DNA of 25,311 nucleotides from Gnetum montanum (lineage: Eukaryota > Streptophyta > Gnetopsida > Gnetales > Gnetaceae), in assembly GCA_015680685.1 (NCBI GenBank), contig MNCI01000654.1, positions 3,281-28,591 on the forward strand, in the 5' to 3' direction. The notes beneath the pieces were generated by a model. The model ran no database searches. It saw nothing but the letters and a program-made list of their open reading frames with translations, and was not told the origin of the DNA. Shown piece by piece: positions 1-9,597 of the stretch. Numbering within the stretch: position 1 is the first letter of the stretch; every line of letters starts with the position of its first letter. A program made the position numbers and the translations under genes.

Positions 1-597
1 CCGTCTTTTGTCCATAAGCAATGGCATCCTCTGTTTTCTTTTGTGGTTGCAGGCTGCTTAAATTAGAGGATGTCGTTCAAAGGTGCGTTCATCTGAGCGG
101 CGAAGTACAACAGCGTGTTGAAATGGCTGTCCAGGTTTGCCCACCCACTCAGCTTTGCACATTTCTTCCCGACATGCATCTACCCTTGATCCTTGTTTCC
201 TTCTTCCCCACCACCCAATTCCCATACGCAGCATTCACATACGCAAAATCTTCGTTTCCCGCACTCACGCTAGCAGAGACATCACAGAAAGTGATGCGTA
301 ATGCTCCTTCTGTACGCATTCCTGCTACAATTGTAACAGAGATATCTCAGATTGATGCGCAACGCTCGTCTGAAAGCATTCCTGTTAACATAAATAAAAA
401 CACCGTTTGCATTTTCCCCGAACCTGTTTCCGGTTGCACTCTTCCTCTCATACTCGCCAGCCTCCCTTTTACGAAAACAGAGCCGCGTCTGGGTAGTCAT
501 GGATGCGCGTTGTTCTTGCTTCTACCAATCCGGTGTTTCGCATTCTTTGTCGGCGTTTTTCGGGTAAGCCCTCTAACCATCAACAAAGAGGGGTCAT
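1..597. other. Unassigned CpG-rich segment left of the putative young LTR
   Basis: I do not recognise a protein here. An open frame of 207 codons runs from 21 to 644 on +, but its translation shows no known domain. It crosses the putative LTR start, so it is probably chance. Base composition differs sharply from 2338-24975: CG and CAG are common, as in the LTR that follows, so this is most likely internal 3' sequence of the same young element. A run AAAGAGGGG at 585-593, five bases before a TG at 598, could be its polypurine tract. A pyrimidine stretch ending in TTGCAG near 40-51 resembles a splice acceptor. Confidence 0.35.
293..388 (+). repeat. Two-copy degenerate direct repeat, 61-bp period
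   Basis: The segment starting GATGCGTAATGCTC at 293 recurs in diverged form as GATGCGCAACGCTC at 354. Both copies continue to GCATTCCTG(C/T)TA. It has no evident function and is probably a local duplication inside the young element. Confidence 0.55.
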
Positions 598-683
598 TGA
601 AACACCGTGAAAATTACGGGTCGGCCTCAGGCAAAGATTCGTAATTTGAGCAAGAACGCGCCTCAAATTTGGCTAAGGACGGG

Positions 684-882
684 TTTACGCTTTATCACGC
701 ACGGCAGCGTGATGAGCGTAATAGGCTCCGAGACAGCTAAGGGAGAATTTGTTCAAGGACAAGTTTACGCTCTATCACGCACGGCAGCGTGATGAGCGTA
801 ATAGGCTCCGAGACAGCTAAGGGAGAATTTGTTCAAGGACAAGTTTACGCTCTATCACGCACGGCAGCGTGATGAGCGTAAT
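684..882 (+). repeat. 80-bp tandem repeat, two full copies plus a partial third
   Basis: Near-identical 80-bp units begin at 684, 764 and 844. Each opens with a stem-loop (TTACGCT...ATCACGC, loop ACGGCA, GCGTGAT...AGCGTAA) and continues with GGCTCCGAGACAGC and GTTCAAGGAC. Units 1 and 2 differ by about one base in the parts compared. The third copy diverges after its stem-loop. This near-identity shows a recent duplication. Confidence 0.85.
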
Positions 883-1252
883 AAGCTCCAAAGCAGTTGA
901 AGGCAAAATCCAGAAAGGTACGATGACTTGGCACTTTTTCTTGCGGCGCATAACATAAGTGGCCTTTACGCTCGTCACGCAGCGGTGCGTACCAGTGCGT
1001 GGGTCATGATTCAAAGTTGCACGCTCCTTACGCTCCACCATGCGCCACTGCGTGGTAAGCGTAAGTTATGCATTGTTTACGCTTTATCACGCGCAGTTGT
1101 GTGATGAACGTAACTTAAAACTTGGTTTATGCTTCACCACGCACGGCTGCGTAGCGAGCGTACGTTACATTTACGCTTCAACACGCGCGACTGCGTAGTG
1201 AGCATACGTTACATTTACGCTTTGCCACGCACAGCTGCGTGGTGAGCGTAAA
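684..1252. repeat. Array of about nine CpG-rich stem-loops upstream of the TATA box
   Basis: Imperfect inverted repeats of roughly 36-40 bp start near 684, 764, 844, 964, 1028, 1076, 1126, 1170 and 1214. The arms keep the pattern TTTACGCT..(A/C)CACGC / GCGTG(A/G)TGAGCGTAAA, with loops of about 4-8 bases. The unit at 1214-1252 pairs almost perfectly although its bases differ from those at 684-721. The array lies 250-800 bp before the TATA box at 1501, in the U3 position. It could bind a dimeric or ssDNA-binding factor, or act as a methylation-sensitive enhancer; that role is inferred from position only. Confidence 0.85.
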
Positions 1253-1372
1253 ACAATCTTGAACTCATTGTTTTGACGTCAGTACGTTCATACACACAAC
1301 ACAAAGCGAATGAGCGCAAACACAGCCGACACACGCCCATGGGCCCGCTCTTTACACGCACAGCACGCAAAC

Positions 1373-1429
1373 GAGCATGTTGTGCGTAGTCGCAGTTCGA
1401 TGAGCGTGTTGTGCATAGTCGCAGTTCGA
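1373..1429 (+). repeat. 29-bp direct repeat, two copies, in the promoter region
   Basis: GAGC(A/G)TGTTGTGC(G/A)TAGTC followed by GCAGTTCGA occurs at 1373 and again at 1402, with two mismatches. It sits about 70-130 bp before the TATA box, so a tandem transcription-factor site is plausible. Confidence 0.75.
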
Positions 1430-1500
1430 CTTAAAAGAATCGCGCCAACAGGATCCGCGACATTCGGGCCCACATCATCAGGGTTGCGCGTGTCGTGGCC

Positions 1501-1508
1501 TATAAATA
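1501..1508 (+). promoter_or_regulatory. TATA box of the young LTR
   Basis: TATAAATA follows a GC-rich stretch (GTGTCGTGGCC) and precedes purine-rich leader-like sequence with repeated GAGCA and AGCAGA motifs. The layout (stem-loops, direct repeat, TATA, leader, end at 2337) matches an LTR U3-R-U5 order. Transcription would start near 1530. No clear AATAAA was found between here and 2337. Confidence 0.6.
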
Positions 1509-2337
1509 CTTCGACTGACAAATATACAAAGGGGGACTTTTGGGGGAGAGAGAAGGCAGCAGGTTGGCAAGTTGATGAACCAGAGCACGAGAGCACTTAT
1601 CGCTTTTTGTTGACAGCAGATCAAGAGGACAAGAGCATTTTCTGAGCAAGGGAACACTCATCGCCTTGAGCAGAGAAACAAGAGCAACCTTTTGGTAATC
1701 ACTGCAAACACGATCCGTTAGCCGAAATAGAACACAACACGCCTGAGTCCTAACAGCAGATCTACCCGAAGCAAAGAAGCAGAACAGGAATTGCAGAGTC
1801 GTCTCGCCCAGTTAGCAGGTTCTATCGTTCAAAAGATCGATAGACTTCAGAGCTTGACCATTCCTGCACCTAGGCTTTGGGTCCACAGGGTAGATCAGAT
1901 TTCTGTCCACACAGTTTTCTTGTTGTTTTGCGCTCATTTTGTATCCAGTTATTGGGGGTTTTCTCCCGTTGTAACGTAATATACACGGAAGCATATATCC
2001 GATCCAGCATTGAAACATAGATCTTTGATCTTTGTGAAGTATACGTTTGTCTCTCCCGGTTAGCATCTTTCCGGCGCTTTAGCGTTATCTTCGTTGCGCT
2101 CTATCTACGTCGTTGTCTCCCCGTTTTACGATCTCTCGCAACAAAGCACGTCACGCAAAAATCCGTAATCGTCACCGCTTTTACTGACTCGTAAGTCCCT
2201 GTCTGATCGACAAGACCGTTCAGGGCGCCGCGGATTCGTTTTTTTCCAGCATAGCCCTCGCGCGAATCCGTGGCTAAAACTGTGTACGCCGGAATATCGG
2301 TCGGTATTTCCAGCTGCCGACATTTTCTGTCGTTACA

Positions 2338-2835
2338 ACTAGCTTTGTAAAGCTTGGTGATTTCATCATGAACTGCTAACACCACCACAGGACTAATCTT
2401 GCATGCTCTCTATTTTACTAGCTTAATGCAAGGATCTAAGATGATATTGTGGTGGACTAGCTAAGGTTCTTGGCTTGGCATGTCCTCATATAACCATGTG
2501 AATGTCCTAATGTTATCATTTATTACCTTGGCAATTCCTTAGGCATGTTGGGGATCTAGCAAGGAGCTTAATTTTAGCATTTTCACCTTGCCATTGGGTG
2601 TTGTTACAAGAATCTCGATGAGGGGATTCTCTATGACATCCCCTGCCTCTAGATCAAGAACCTTAACTAGATGGCTAGGCTAGTCTAGTGGTTTCTCTAC
2701 GGATACTATGTATTCAGCATATGTTGTAGGCTCAAGGTCTAGGTAATGTGGGTTAATGCATCGCTTGATGTCATCATGTGGTCCCATGAGGATCAAAGGT
2801 GAGAGAAGCTACTTTGACATTGTCATGCCATATTC
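2338..2835 (-). pseudogene. Protease-RT linker and RT N-terminus of the Tat-like element
   Basis: One frame runs the full length without an indel. It reads EYGMTMSK after a splice-acceptor-like TTTTGTAG (2836-2837). It then gives NPLIEILVTTPNGKVK, FTWLYEDMPSQEP and VHHNIILDP, followed by PVVVLAVHDEITKLYKAS, where the reading enters the young LTR. This matches the region before the fingers domain of Ty3/gypsy RT, where 'F.W...DMPG' and 'H.L..DP' are typical. In-frame TAGs sit where Gln is usual (e.g. DPQHA-TAG-GIAK). The catalytic YVDD region is absent from the window. Confidence 0.8.
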
Positions 2836-3149
2836 CTACAAAACAAACTAGAAAAACATTAAGTGATACCTATCTTAACCAAATTAATATGCACAGATGA
2901 ATGAAAAGAAATGCAATGAAAATTTTCCTAAGTATGCAATAGAGGCTATAAAGAAGGTAGGCATGTGTGTGCCAATTTTAGCCCTTGGCAAGCTATGAGT
3001 GCTAGTTTTAGATCTTAGTGGACTGTGGATGCTAGTTTCAGCTCTTAGCATATCATAGAAATGTCAAACTTGCCATCCCGGGGTAGGTTGCATGTGCTTA
3101 GGAAGTGAAATCAGCTCGGGCGTTCACTAGGTGACAAAATGTTGGACAT

Positions 3150-3275
3150 TTTGACTAAGAAATTCATGCAGCAATAAAAAGTTCTAAATGTTGACTAAGT
3201 GTGGGTGACTATGTTCTCACCCAACTATGCTCTCACCCAAAAGTTGAAAATTTTGGCTAAGTGTCAAACGCAATC
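3150..3275 (+). repeat. Short GACTAT-type repeat upstream of a TATA box
   Basis: The segment repeats 'TGACTAAGTGT', 'GACTATGTTCTCACCCAACTAT' (split by slight variation) and 'GGCTAAGTGTCAAACGC'. These are reverse-orientation relatives of the motifs in the arrays at 4560-4850 and 14450-15310 (there CACTTAGAAAA and GACTACACTC). Orientation agrees with the TATA box 40 bp downstream on +. Confidence 0.5.
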
Positions 3276-3310
3276 TAGGGTAGGTGGGTCATTAAAAAAC
3301 CTTAGGAGGG

Positions 3311-3317
3311 TATAAAG
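3311..3317 (+). promoter_or_regulatory. TATA box candidate for the antisense ORF (aORF1)
   Basis: GGG TATAAAG GTGC lies right after the repeat at 3150-3275. It precedes a short coding-like stretch at 3427-3552 and then, further on, the exons at 5201-8817. It may be the promoter of that transcription unit or of a decayed LTR. Confidence 0.4.
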
Positions 3318-3426
3318 GTGCATTTTACCATGGGTAAGTTATCATTTTCAAGTTTTCAAACACAATTTTCAAACAATAGTCTTTCCATTTTCATTGTTTT
3401 TCATTGCCAATGAAGAGCATTGTTGG

Positions 3427-3552
3427 AGCAAGATAATGCACCGAAGTGGATGCCTACACCCAAGACTAGCAAACATGGACAAGGGGGAATACACACTCAA
3501 CCACCTACCACAAGTGTGCATGGAGGAGAGGAGGTCATCGACGTTTGCTAGG
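3427..3552 (+). pseudogene. Possible first exon of aORF1
   Basis: A frame without indels reads LLEQDNAPKWMPTPKTSKHG and, a little further, HTQPPTTSVHGGEEV. It ends at a TAG followed by GTACCCC, which could be CAG|GTACCC before mutation. Its polar, Pro/Thr-rich make-up looks like real protein. No known domain is seen, and the link to exons at 5201 and beyond is inferred from strand and position. A different frame is open from 3394 to 3843 but its product looks like chance. Confidence 0.3.
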
Positions 3553-4110
3553 TACCCCAACTACACTCTCCCCTTTGCCAATTTTTTGTTTGCTTCATTT
3601 TCTACACTTAGATGGTTTTGGGAACGTGGACATGAGGGTGTGCCCTACCAAGGCAGGGTACCATGGCAAGGGCTATCACCACTAGGTGTCATTTCAGTAG
3701 TGACAGTGATAGGAAGGGGCATGCATGGTGGGGAGGGTTTCTTCGCCACCATTTTATTTTTTTGGGTGTGTAGGGTTTCTTTTTATTTCATCCCTAGGCC
3801 ATGGGTTCTTATGTCACGTGAGTTAAGGAATTCATGGGGTTGAGGTTTGGCAATGTGGCCACAAGGGGGATTTTGGCTATGGCCAGGCTAGTCTACAATG
3901 AGGCAAGAAGCATGGTAGGGGTTTAAATTATATTTCTTTTTTTTTGTTTTCATGTAGCATGGGTAGGGATTTAAAAAAAAATTCCTGTGTTTTTTCATGG
4001 CGTGGGCTAGGCAGGAATCAAGGTTCGACGGTGGCTAGGGATGACTAGCCATGGGATAGAAGATGCAACCAAAGTGCTGAAATTTCTTTTTATTTTTCTG
4101 AGAAGCAGAC
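3553..4110. other. No clear gene; AT-poor then T-rich spacer
   Basis: I see no alignable coding sequence beyond short open stretches. A piece near 3650-3760 (RAITTRCHFSSDSDRKGHAW on +) has protein-like composition but no recognisable domain. Poly-T runs at 3930-3945 and 3970-3980 are simple sequence. Confidence 0.4.
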
Positions 4111-4114
4111 AATC

Positions 4115-4480
4115 GACCAAGTGCATTAGGGGCCATAGGAGTCGAGGGATGATTGCACCCCACAACATGACAAGGGCTACAGGGGCGTTATGCCCTATGG
4201 CATGGCCATAGGGGCCATGTGGGGGGCTGCACCCTATAGCATGGCTATGAGGGCCGTAGGGGTGATCAGTCCTAGGGCACATTTTCTATGTGTTTTTTTG
4301 TTTTTTAATTTTTGGCAAGGGAAATGACAAGGCAAGGTATAGGCATGGCACCCAAAGAGTGGTGGGAATGAATGCAGGGTGTGCATGGTGGCATAGTAGG
4401 GGGCATAGGGAATGGTGGTGTGGAGAGGGTGGTGGGGTGGTGCACAGCACCATGGTAGGGCACGTTGTGTATAGAGCATT
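4115..4480. repeat. G-rich degenerate repeat region (GGCCATAGGGG)
   Basis: Variants of GGCCATAGG, GGCATGGCCATAGG and GCATGGTGG recur many times, giving strong G/C skew on +. The overlapping reading frames here (e.g. minus strand 4234-4494, His/Pro-rich) are by-products of the repeat. Some G runs could form non-B DNA, but spacing is irregular. Confidence 0.55.
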
Positions 4481-4559
4481 GGGGAAATGGCCAAAACTTC
4501 ATTCCCTATAGGCCATAGCCAGGATTATGCTCACCATGCCTTGGAGGTGCAATTGACAT

Positions 4560-4850
4560 CTACTCTGAAAGTTAGTTTTTTGGAGGCTACGCTCTATAAA
4601 GAGCATAGTTAGGAGTTAGAAAATTTTATAATCTGTGACTACACTCTCTACATTTCGGAGCATAGTCAAGGTGTTCACAGAGTTAGAAAAAATTTCACCT
4701 TCTTTTCCTAACTACACTCTGTACGAAGATAACCTAGATTTAGAATTCTTTTGAAAATTCTAGACTACGCTCTCCACTGCAATAGTTCAAAGTTAGAAAA
4801 AATTTGTGAATTTCTGGGCTACAATATCTGGAGTTAGAAAAAATTTGCAA
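4560..4850. repeat. Array of GACTACGCTCT / GTTAGAAAAAATTT repeats
   Basis: Four to five imperfect units combine (G/A)(A/G)CTAC(G/A)CTCT, sometimes followed by its reverse complement (e.g. GCTACGCTCTATAAAGAGCATAGT at 4588-4611), with GTTAGAAAAAATTT. The same two motifs build the array at 14450-15310 and have the same + strand orientation there, so this is probably a U3 fragment of a related LTR. CG survives inside the palindromes although it is rare around them. Confidence 0.6.
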
Positions 4851-5200
4851 AAAATTCTATAAATCGCACATAATGCTAAACTTACAAAATGTAATAATGC
4901 TAATCATACAAACTACAATAATACTAAACCTATGAAAACATGTTGATGCTAAACCTGTGAAACCTGTAAAATGAAATGCTAATCCTATGCAAACATGTTG
5001 TACCCCAGTGAGTACCAAGTGTGTCAAATAAGTTGGTTGATATCCTATCTTCATCAGGCCCCAAAGGGCATTGCAAAAATCAAAAATTTCTGCTAGCCCA
5101 TGTTATATTATGTTAACTTTTCTAAACTTAATTTAATAGTTTTATGTCAAAATTTGCACCTATGTATGTATGCTAACACTCTATTTGTTTCTTTGGCAAG
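4851..5200. other. AT-rich spacer with TAATGCTAA-type short repeats
   Basis: Short motifs TAATGCTAAAC, AATACTAAAC and ATGCTAAACCT repeat between 4865 and 4990. The rest is simple AT-rich sequence ending in a splice-acceptor-like CTTTGGCAAG at 5191-5200. A TATAAATC at 4858 follows the array, but array orientation argues against a + promoter. Confidence 0.45.
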
Positions 5201-8200
5201 TGTAGAGTGCTATTGAAGCCTATATTAATCGTCATGGAGCTTATAAGCATCTTGTGCTTTATGAGCGAGCCTGTTCCTAACAAACCTATGCTAAATATGT
5301 GGGTGGGTGTTTAGGTAGTGTGGTTCTAACCAAGGGCCCATGAGCTCTTGGAGTATTTTCTGTAGCAGTTTAGTGTGATCATTTGATCAAACTTAGTAGT
5401 GGAGGCTGCTAGCACCATCACTGAAACATTGCTACCTAGGGCTAACCAATACATCCTGAGGTTTATCACAAATGAGCCTACTACTAGTAATGATGCAGTG
5501 GGTGACTCAAGTAGAGGTCCTAGGAGTACTCAGTGGCTATCTAGGATATGGCACATGACGGGGTTCAGTTGCTACAACAAGAGCAACACCTTCTTTGTCA
5601 TGTTGTAGGTGCACACCCTATTCCAAAACCCACCTAGAACTATATATTGTGCTAGAGGGTAAGTGCTTTTATGTCTCTCATAGTTTATATTTTGCTACTT
5701 TCTCATGCTCTCTTACTAATAGCTCATGCTTAATGCTATATTTAGAGTTGATAAGGAAGCCTACATGATGAGGTGAACGCTCTAGCTTTGACCTGCACTA
5801 CCTTGGAGGTTTTCTCTTCTAGCCCAAATGTTCAGGAAGTTGTTCTTGAGTAGGTGGTGTTTGATTTAAAGGCCTATCCCACTTGGTGCCCAAGGGCATA
5901 GAAGTGGTGTAGGATCCACAACTGGTTGGATAAGGAGTAGGCCACCGATGTGATTAACATCAATGTTGTGGTGTCATCCCCATCTTGTACCTCATTTATG
6001 CCATGTATGCATCTAATTTTTAGCTCATGTACTTACTCACATGTTACTTGTTAGTTTATCTTTTGCATGATACTAACATTGTTTTACCTTTGTTATAGCT
6101 ACCATTGCTTCAAGTGAGGAGACAATGATAACCACAAGCTGCACAGAAGCCACCCTCATCATGAAATATGGCAATGTGAAGGGTACGCAACATTGGTTAT
6201 GTCATAAGGCCTCAGAGGCTTTAATAGCTAGGCTTATGCATATGGGGTTGATGGACCTATTTTTGGCCCTTATCTTGAGTATTCTTGTGGCCAAAATGGT
6301 CACCAATATCAACTCCTTCATCAGTGATGTCCAACAATTCATCACCCAAGTGCATGGTGTGAGGGTAGTGTAATACCTCAATGAGGCCTTCTTTGTTAAC
6401 CTCTTTGGCCTCCCCATTGATGGCCTATTGATTGTTGATAAGGCTAGTAAGGAGGTGCACCATAGAGAAGAGATCAAGGATTGGTTGGATGACATCTAAT
6501 CTCACAAGGGCATACTAATCAAGGATGTGCTTGTGCCTAAGGTATGGAAGCTCTACCCTATTTTTCATGCATGTGCCTTTCCTAAGTTACTCTTCCAAGG
6601 AAATATCTTTGGGGTGGAGTAGGCACAAGTGATGAAAGATATGCTATTAGAAGGTACAAGGTTTAACTAGGCTACCTACATTTCTATCGACTTGTATGTA
6701 GAGATCTCTAAATTGTGATTTAACATCCAGGCATGGTTCCATGTTCACTTTCCATTCTTCGTACGGTATCTACGAAGATTTGTGGAGCTTCTAGTTGCGT
6801 TTGATAGTGGGTGTTGGGTGGTGAAGAACCATGAGCAGCTATCTAAACCATGCATCAAGCACTTGTTTATGACCACATAGGCACATGACCCCCCAAAGGG
6901 GAGCAATGAGTCATTATCCGTAATGACTAAAGGTCCTGTGGGGTGGTCACACTATTCATGGGATAGTAGAGGTAAGGATCCTCTAGTTGGCACCAAGGAT
7001 GTGAACAAGGTAAATTGTTATATTACAGAGATGGTGGGACCATCTAAGGTAAAGATTAATAGGCCACATCCCACAAAGGAGACTACCCCTAAGGTCAGAA
7101 GACTAAGTAATAAGAAGATCTGTATCAAGTTCCAAAGCTTGTGCATAGAGGTTGTAGGTTAGTATGCATAACTTGTTGGATGAATTTATTATATTAATGT
7201 TTTTTTATATTTTTTTTGTTTTCATTTATGCTATGTTATTAACTATTACTAATGTGTCATGTGTGTGTATTGATTATAGAGACCAGAGAGAGGACTACCA
7301 AAGCAGCAATCAAGGTAGCAAAAAAAGAGGCACACCACCAAGTTGAGGAGGGAGAGGCCCATGGAGATGATTCACCTAAGCTAGAAAAGACCATCTAATA
7401 ATTGGAGGAGGGGTTGCTCCACCCCAATGTGGGTGATTTTGATTACCTATTTGATGGTGTACAGCTAGGTGAGCCCCCTACACTCATGCTTCAATACTTG
7501 CTAGGCAAGTTCTTTATGTTGTTATCTATTGCTACCTTTTGCTCTAGCATCTTTAGCTATTTGGTTATATGTTGATTGCATCATTGTGTTACAACCTCAG
7601 ATGTGCTTGCTATCAGTCCCATCCCTACCTACCACATGGAGTCATGGGTAGACGTGCTTGATAAATTTGCTTTCATGGAAGGCATCGTGGAGGACATCAT
7701 GGACCATTTATAATAGGTAGATTTCGAGCTCGATATATTAGCTATGTTGCTTTGCTTTATGTTTCTTTACCAATTGAATGCTATGGCTAAGATTATTTAC
7801 TTGTTACATGTCAACAAGCTCTAAGCTTCAATGAGATCTGAGTAGGGTGGCCAAGGTTGATGCCCTCTCTAACCTCTTTCCTAAGATCAATTAGTTGTCT
7901 CATCTCATGTACAAGATAGTGAGTAAGTGTGTGCTTTTCTATGCAAAAGCATTGTGTGTCTACAGGCACTTGAACAAGCACCTATGGAAACACATGCATG
8001 AGCTGTAGGCGAGAGTGACTAGCCAAGATACAAAGATTGAAGACCTTTGATCCCCATATGACTTCCTAGCGGCCATGTCATAAGGAGACAACACCTGGAG
8101 AACCTCTAAGATAGAATATGCTCATTATTGGTCAGCTCTCAGAGCCAAGAATGAGGCCACTTGGGAGGTGATAGAACAATGGATGTAGATGGACCTACTC

Positions 8201-8817
8201 ACCTAGAAAAAACAAGATTAAAATAATTATAGCACTAAGGTGTATCAATGGAGGAAGACTCAAAAGAACCACAAACACCAATTCAAGCATAAGTGTGATG
8301 TGTACCTTTGATGGTACAAGGAGGAGTCTATCAAATGCGACCACCTTAAGATGTTTCTTGAGGTGATTGATAGGACATAGGCTTATGAGTTGTTTACATA
8401 GCATACAGTGGTGAGTGGCTCTCCTGAGTAATATATTGCCACCCCTTTAAGAGAGGCTTCCTCTACTACCTTCTCCATGGAGTCACCCGCATGGACCATC
8501 GTGGACAAAGGCAAAACCCTTGCAAGGATTGACTTTGGCCAAGATAACTGGACACAACTTTCCAAGGCCAAGATCCTCCAATGCATGGAGGTTTGCCTTG
8601 AAACATTGCCTACAAAAGACACTGATGTGGGATCCTCTAAGGTTAGTTAATTTTTTTATGCTTTTTCATGTTTTGAGTTAGCTTGTATATTACAAGTTTG
8701 CTTACTAACTACTCATTTTTGTTATAGTTGTGGCAATAGGTACCAGGAGATGCTATTAACCCCAACAATGCAACAAGGAAAGAAAGACCTCCACCTCCAC
8801 CTAGTGTCATCGGTTGA
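5201..8817 (+). pseudogene. aORF1: multi-exon ORF of unknown function, stop-riddled
   Basis: Protein-like frames occur in blocks separated by short AT-rich stretches with GT...AG ends. Likely introns are 5659-5745 (GTAAGT..TTTAG), 5987-6098, 7158-7279 (GTTAGT..TTATAG), 7469-7600 (GTGAGC..CTCAG), about 7717-7818 (weak) and 8642-8727 (GTTAGT..TTATAG). The block at 6099-7157 reads through motifs such as ITQVHGVRVV, EAFFVNLFGLPIDG and VWKLYPIFHACAFPKLLFQG. The block at about 7820-8640 keeps one frame for some 270 codons. There I count six TAG, three TAA and three TGA and no CAG codon, as if Gln and Trp/Arg codons had mutated. The C-terminus is Pro-rich (KERPPPPPSV) before TGA at 8815-8817. The 'F.NLFGLP..G' style recalls plant transposon-associated ORFs, but I cannot name the family. 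It is antisense to the gag-pol element around it. There is at least one frameshift near 5400 and one near 5760. Confidence 0.55.
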
Positions 8818-9034
8818 GCACAACTTGGTGTAGCCCTACTTCTAGGCCTTTTTTTTTTTTTTTGCTATCTTTTGTACTATTTATGCTACTACTCATGTCG
8901 TTCATGCTATGTACTACTATTCATGTGATATCTAATACATGTATTTTACTACACAAACTGTAATTTTTTATATTTTACATTTTATGTTTCCTATGTGCTT
9001 GCTATGGTATGCTAAGTTAAGTCCATATGATGAT
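8818..9034. other. Spacer after aORF1, poly-T and AT-rich
   Basis: A run of about 15 T at 8850-8864 and repeated CATGCTA/CTACTA words fill the stretch. It could be the 3' UTR of aORF1; no AATAAA stands out. Confidence 0.35.
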
Positions 9035-9275
9035 GGTGTAATTAGGCCATTGCGAGCCCAATGCTATTTTAAAGCCATTTTAGGCTATAGAGAAACGATT
9101 AACGATGATAGTTTAAGGCCATTTCTAGCCCAATGATAGTTTAAGGCCATTTTGAGCCATGTGTTGCCAGTTTAGGGCCATGGTGGGCCATACATGTAGC
9201 ATTATAGGTGGTAGTTTAAGGCTATTTCAGGCCAAATTGTCATCAATTCAGGGCCATGTCGACCCATGTAGTGCT
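9035..9275 (+). repeat. Degenerate tandem repeat with TTTAAGGCCATTT core
   Basis: The core (A/G)TTTAAGGCCATTT(C/T)(A/T)AG or GAGCCCAATG recurs about six times between 9045 and 9265 with 35-50 bp spacing. Later copies drift to TTCAGGGCCATG. No coding role is seen. It could be a decayed minisatellite in the intron. Confidence 0.6.
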
Positions 9276-9339
9276 ATTTCTCTTTTTTAAAATTTTTGCT
9301 TTTCTAATTTTTATGCATTTTTATGTTTTTCATGCGTAA

Positions 9340-9575
9340 GCTAATGACTGCTAAAGGGTAAACTAAAAGAGTAACTGCGTAAACTACAAAATGTATAAAC
9401 AAAGCTAATAAATGCGTAAACAAAGCAAAAAACAATCTAGCTAAAAGTAAATGCATAAGCTACAAAATGTATAAACAAAGAAAATAAATGCATAAATAGA
9501 GAAAAAAATCTAGCTAAAAGTAAATGCATAAACAAATGCAATGTAAGCAAAAGATGAAATGCATGGATAAATGTA
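9340..9575 (+). repeat. A-rich tandem repeat (AAATGCATAAACAAAGC-like)
   Basis: Units like AAATG(C/T)(A/G)TAAACAAAG and TAGCTAAAAGTAAATGCATAA alternate several times. The pair AATCTAGCTAAAAGTAAATG appears twice (near 9433 and 9508). It lies just inside the donor side of the proposed intron. Confidence 0.6.
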
Positions 9576-9597
9576 AAAGTAACGGGCAGGCAAGCAC

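Larger units (their letters stand above)
598..2337 (+). mobile_element. LTR-like unit of a young retroelement (right end firm, left end tentative)
   Basis: The right end is well supported. At 2338 the sequence switches abruptly into an RT reading frame on the opposite strand, and the unit ends in GTTACA, as expected for an LTR ending in CA. The left end is a guess at TG (598), where TGAAAC is near-complementary to the terminal GTTACA. The unit holds a stem-loop array, a direct repeat, a TATA box at 1501 and about 830 bp of downstream R/U5-like sequence. It is rich in CG and CAG, unlike the older DNA it interrupts, so it looks recent. The partner LTR and internal region would lie left of the window. 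A DNA transposon end is possible but fits the TATA-containing layout less well. Confidence 0.5.
2836..9597 (-). other. Apparent intron between protease and RT, swollen by other DNA
   Basis: Protease-side coding sequence fades at about 9598, next to ACTAG|GTGCTTG. RT-side coding resumes at 2835 right after a pyrimidine-rich stretch ending TTTTGTAG. Ogre-type plant retrotransposons are known to carry an intron at exactly this point. Here it is about 6.8 kb and contains an antisense multi-exon ORF, a promoter-like site and several repeats, so other elements probably inserted into it. Splice sites are read from consensus only. A plain insertion that deleted coding sequence is the alternative. Confidence 0.5.

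Noticed and set aside
21-644. 207-codon open frame as a gene
   Set aside because: No domain, odd composition, and it crosses the putative LTR start; CpG-rich DNA lacking TA-rich stops gives long chance frames.
684-1252. CRISPR-like array
   Set aside because: Units are diverged hairpins with irregular 44-119 bp spacing and no unique spacers of equal length; the context is eukaryotic retroelement DNA.
4234-4502. His/Pro-rich open frames on the minus strand
   Set aside because: They arise from the GGCCATAGG-type repeat and overlap each other in different frames.
4858-4865. TATAAATC after the array at 4560-4850 as a + promoter
   Set aside because: The array is oriented like the one whose TATA box is on the minus strand, so a + promoter here is not supported.
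5201-8817. Reassigned genetic code (TAG/TAA read as Gln)
   Set aside because: TGA also occurs in the same frames, TAG/TAA replace Trp-like as well as Gln-like sites, copies of the same gene differ as CAA vs TAA, catalytic residues are lost, and nearby young DNA has ordinary CAG. Decay explains it better.
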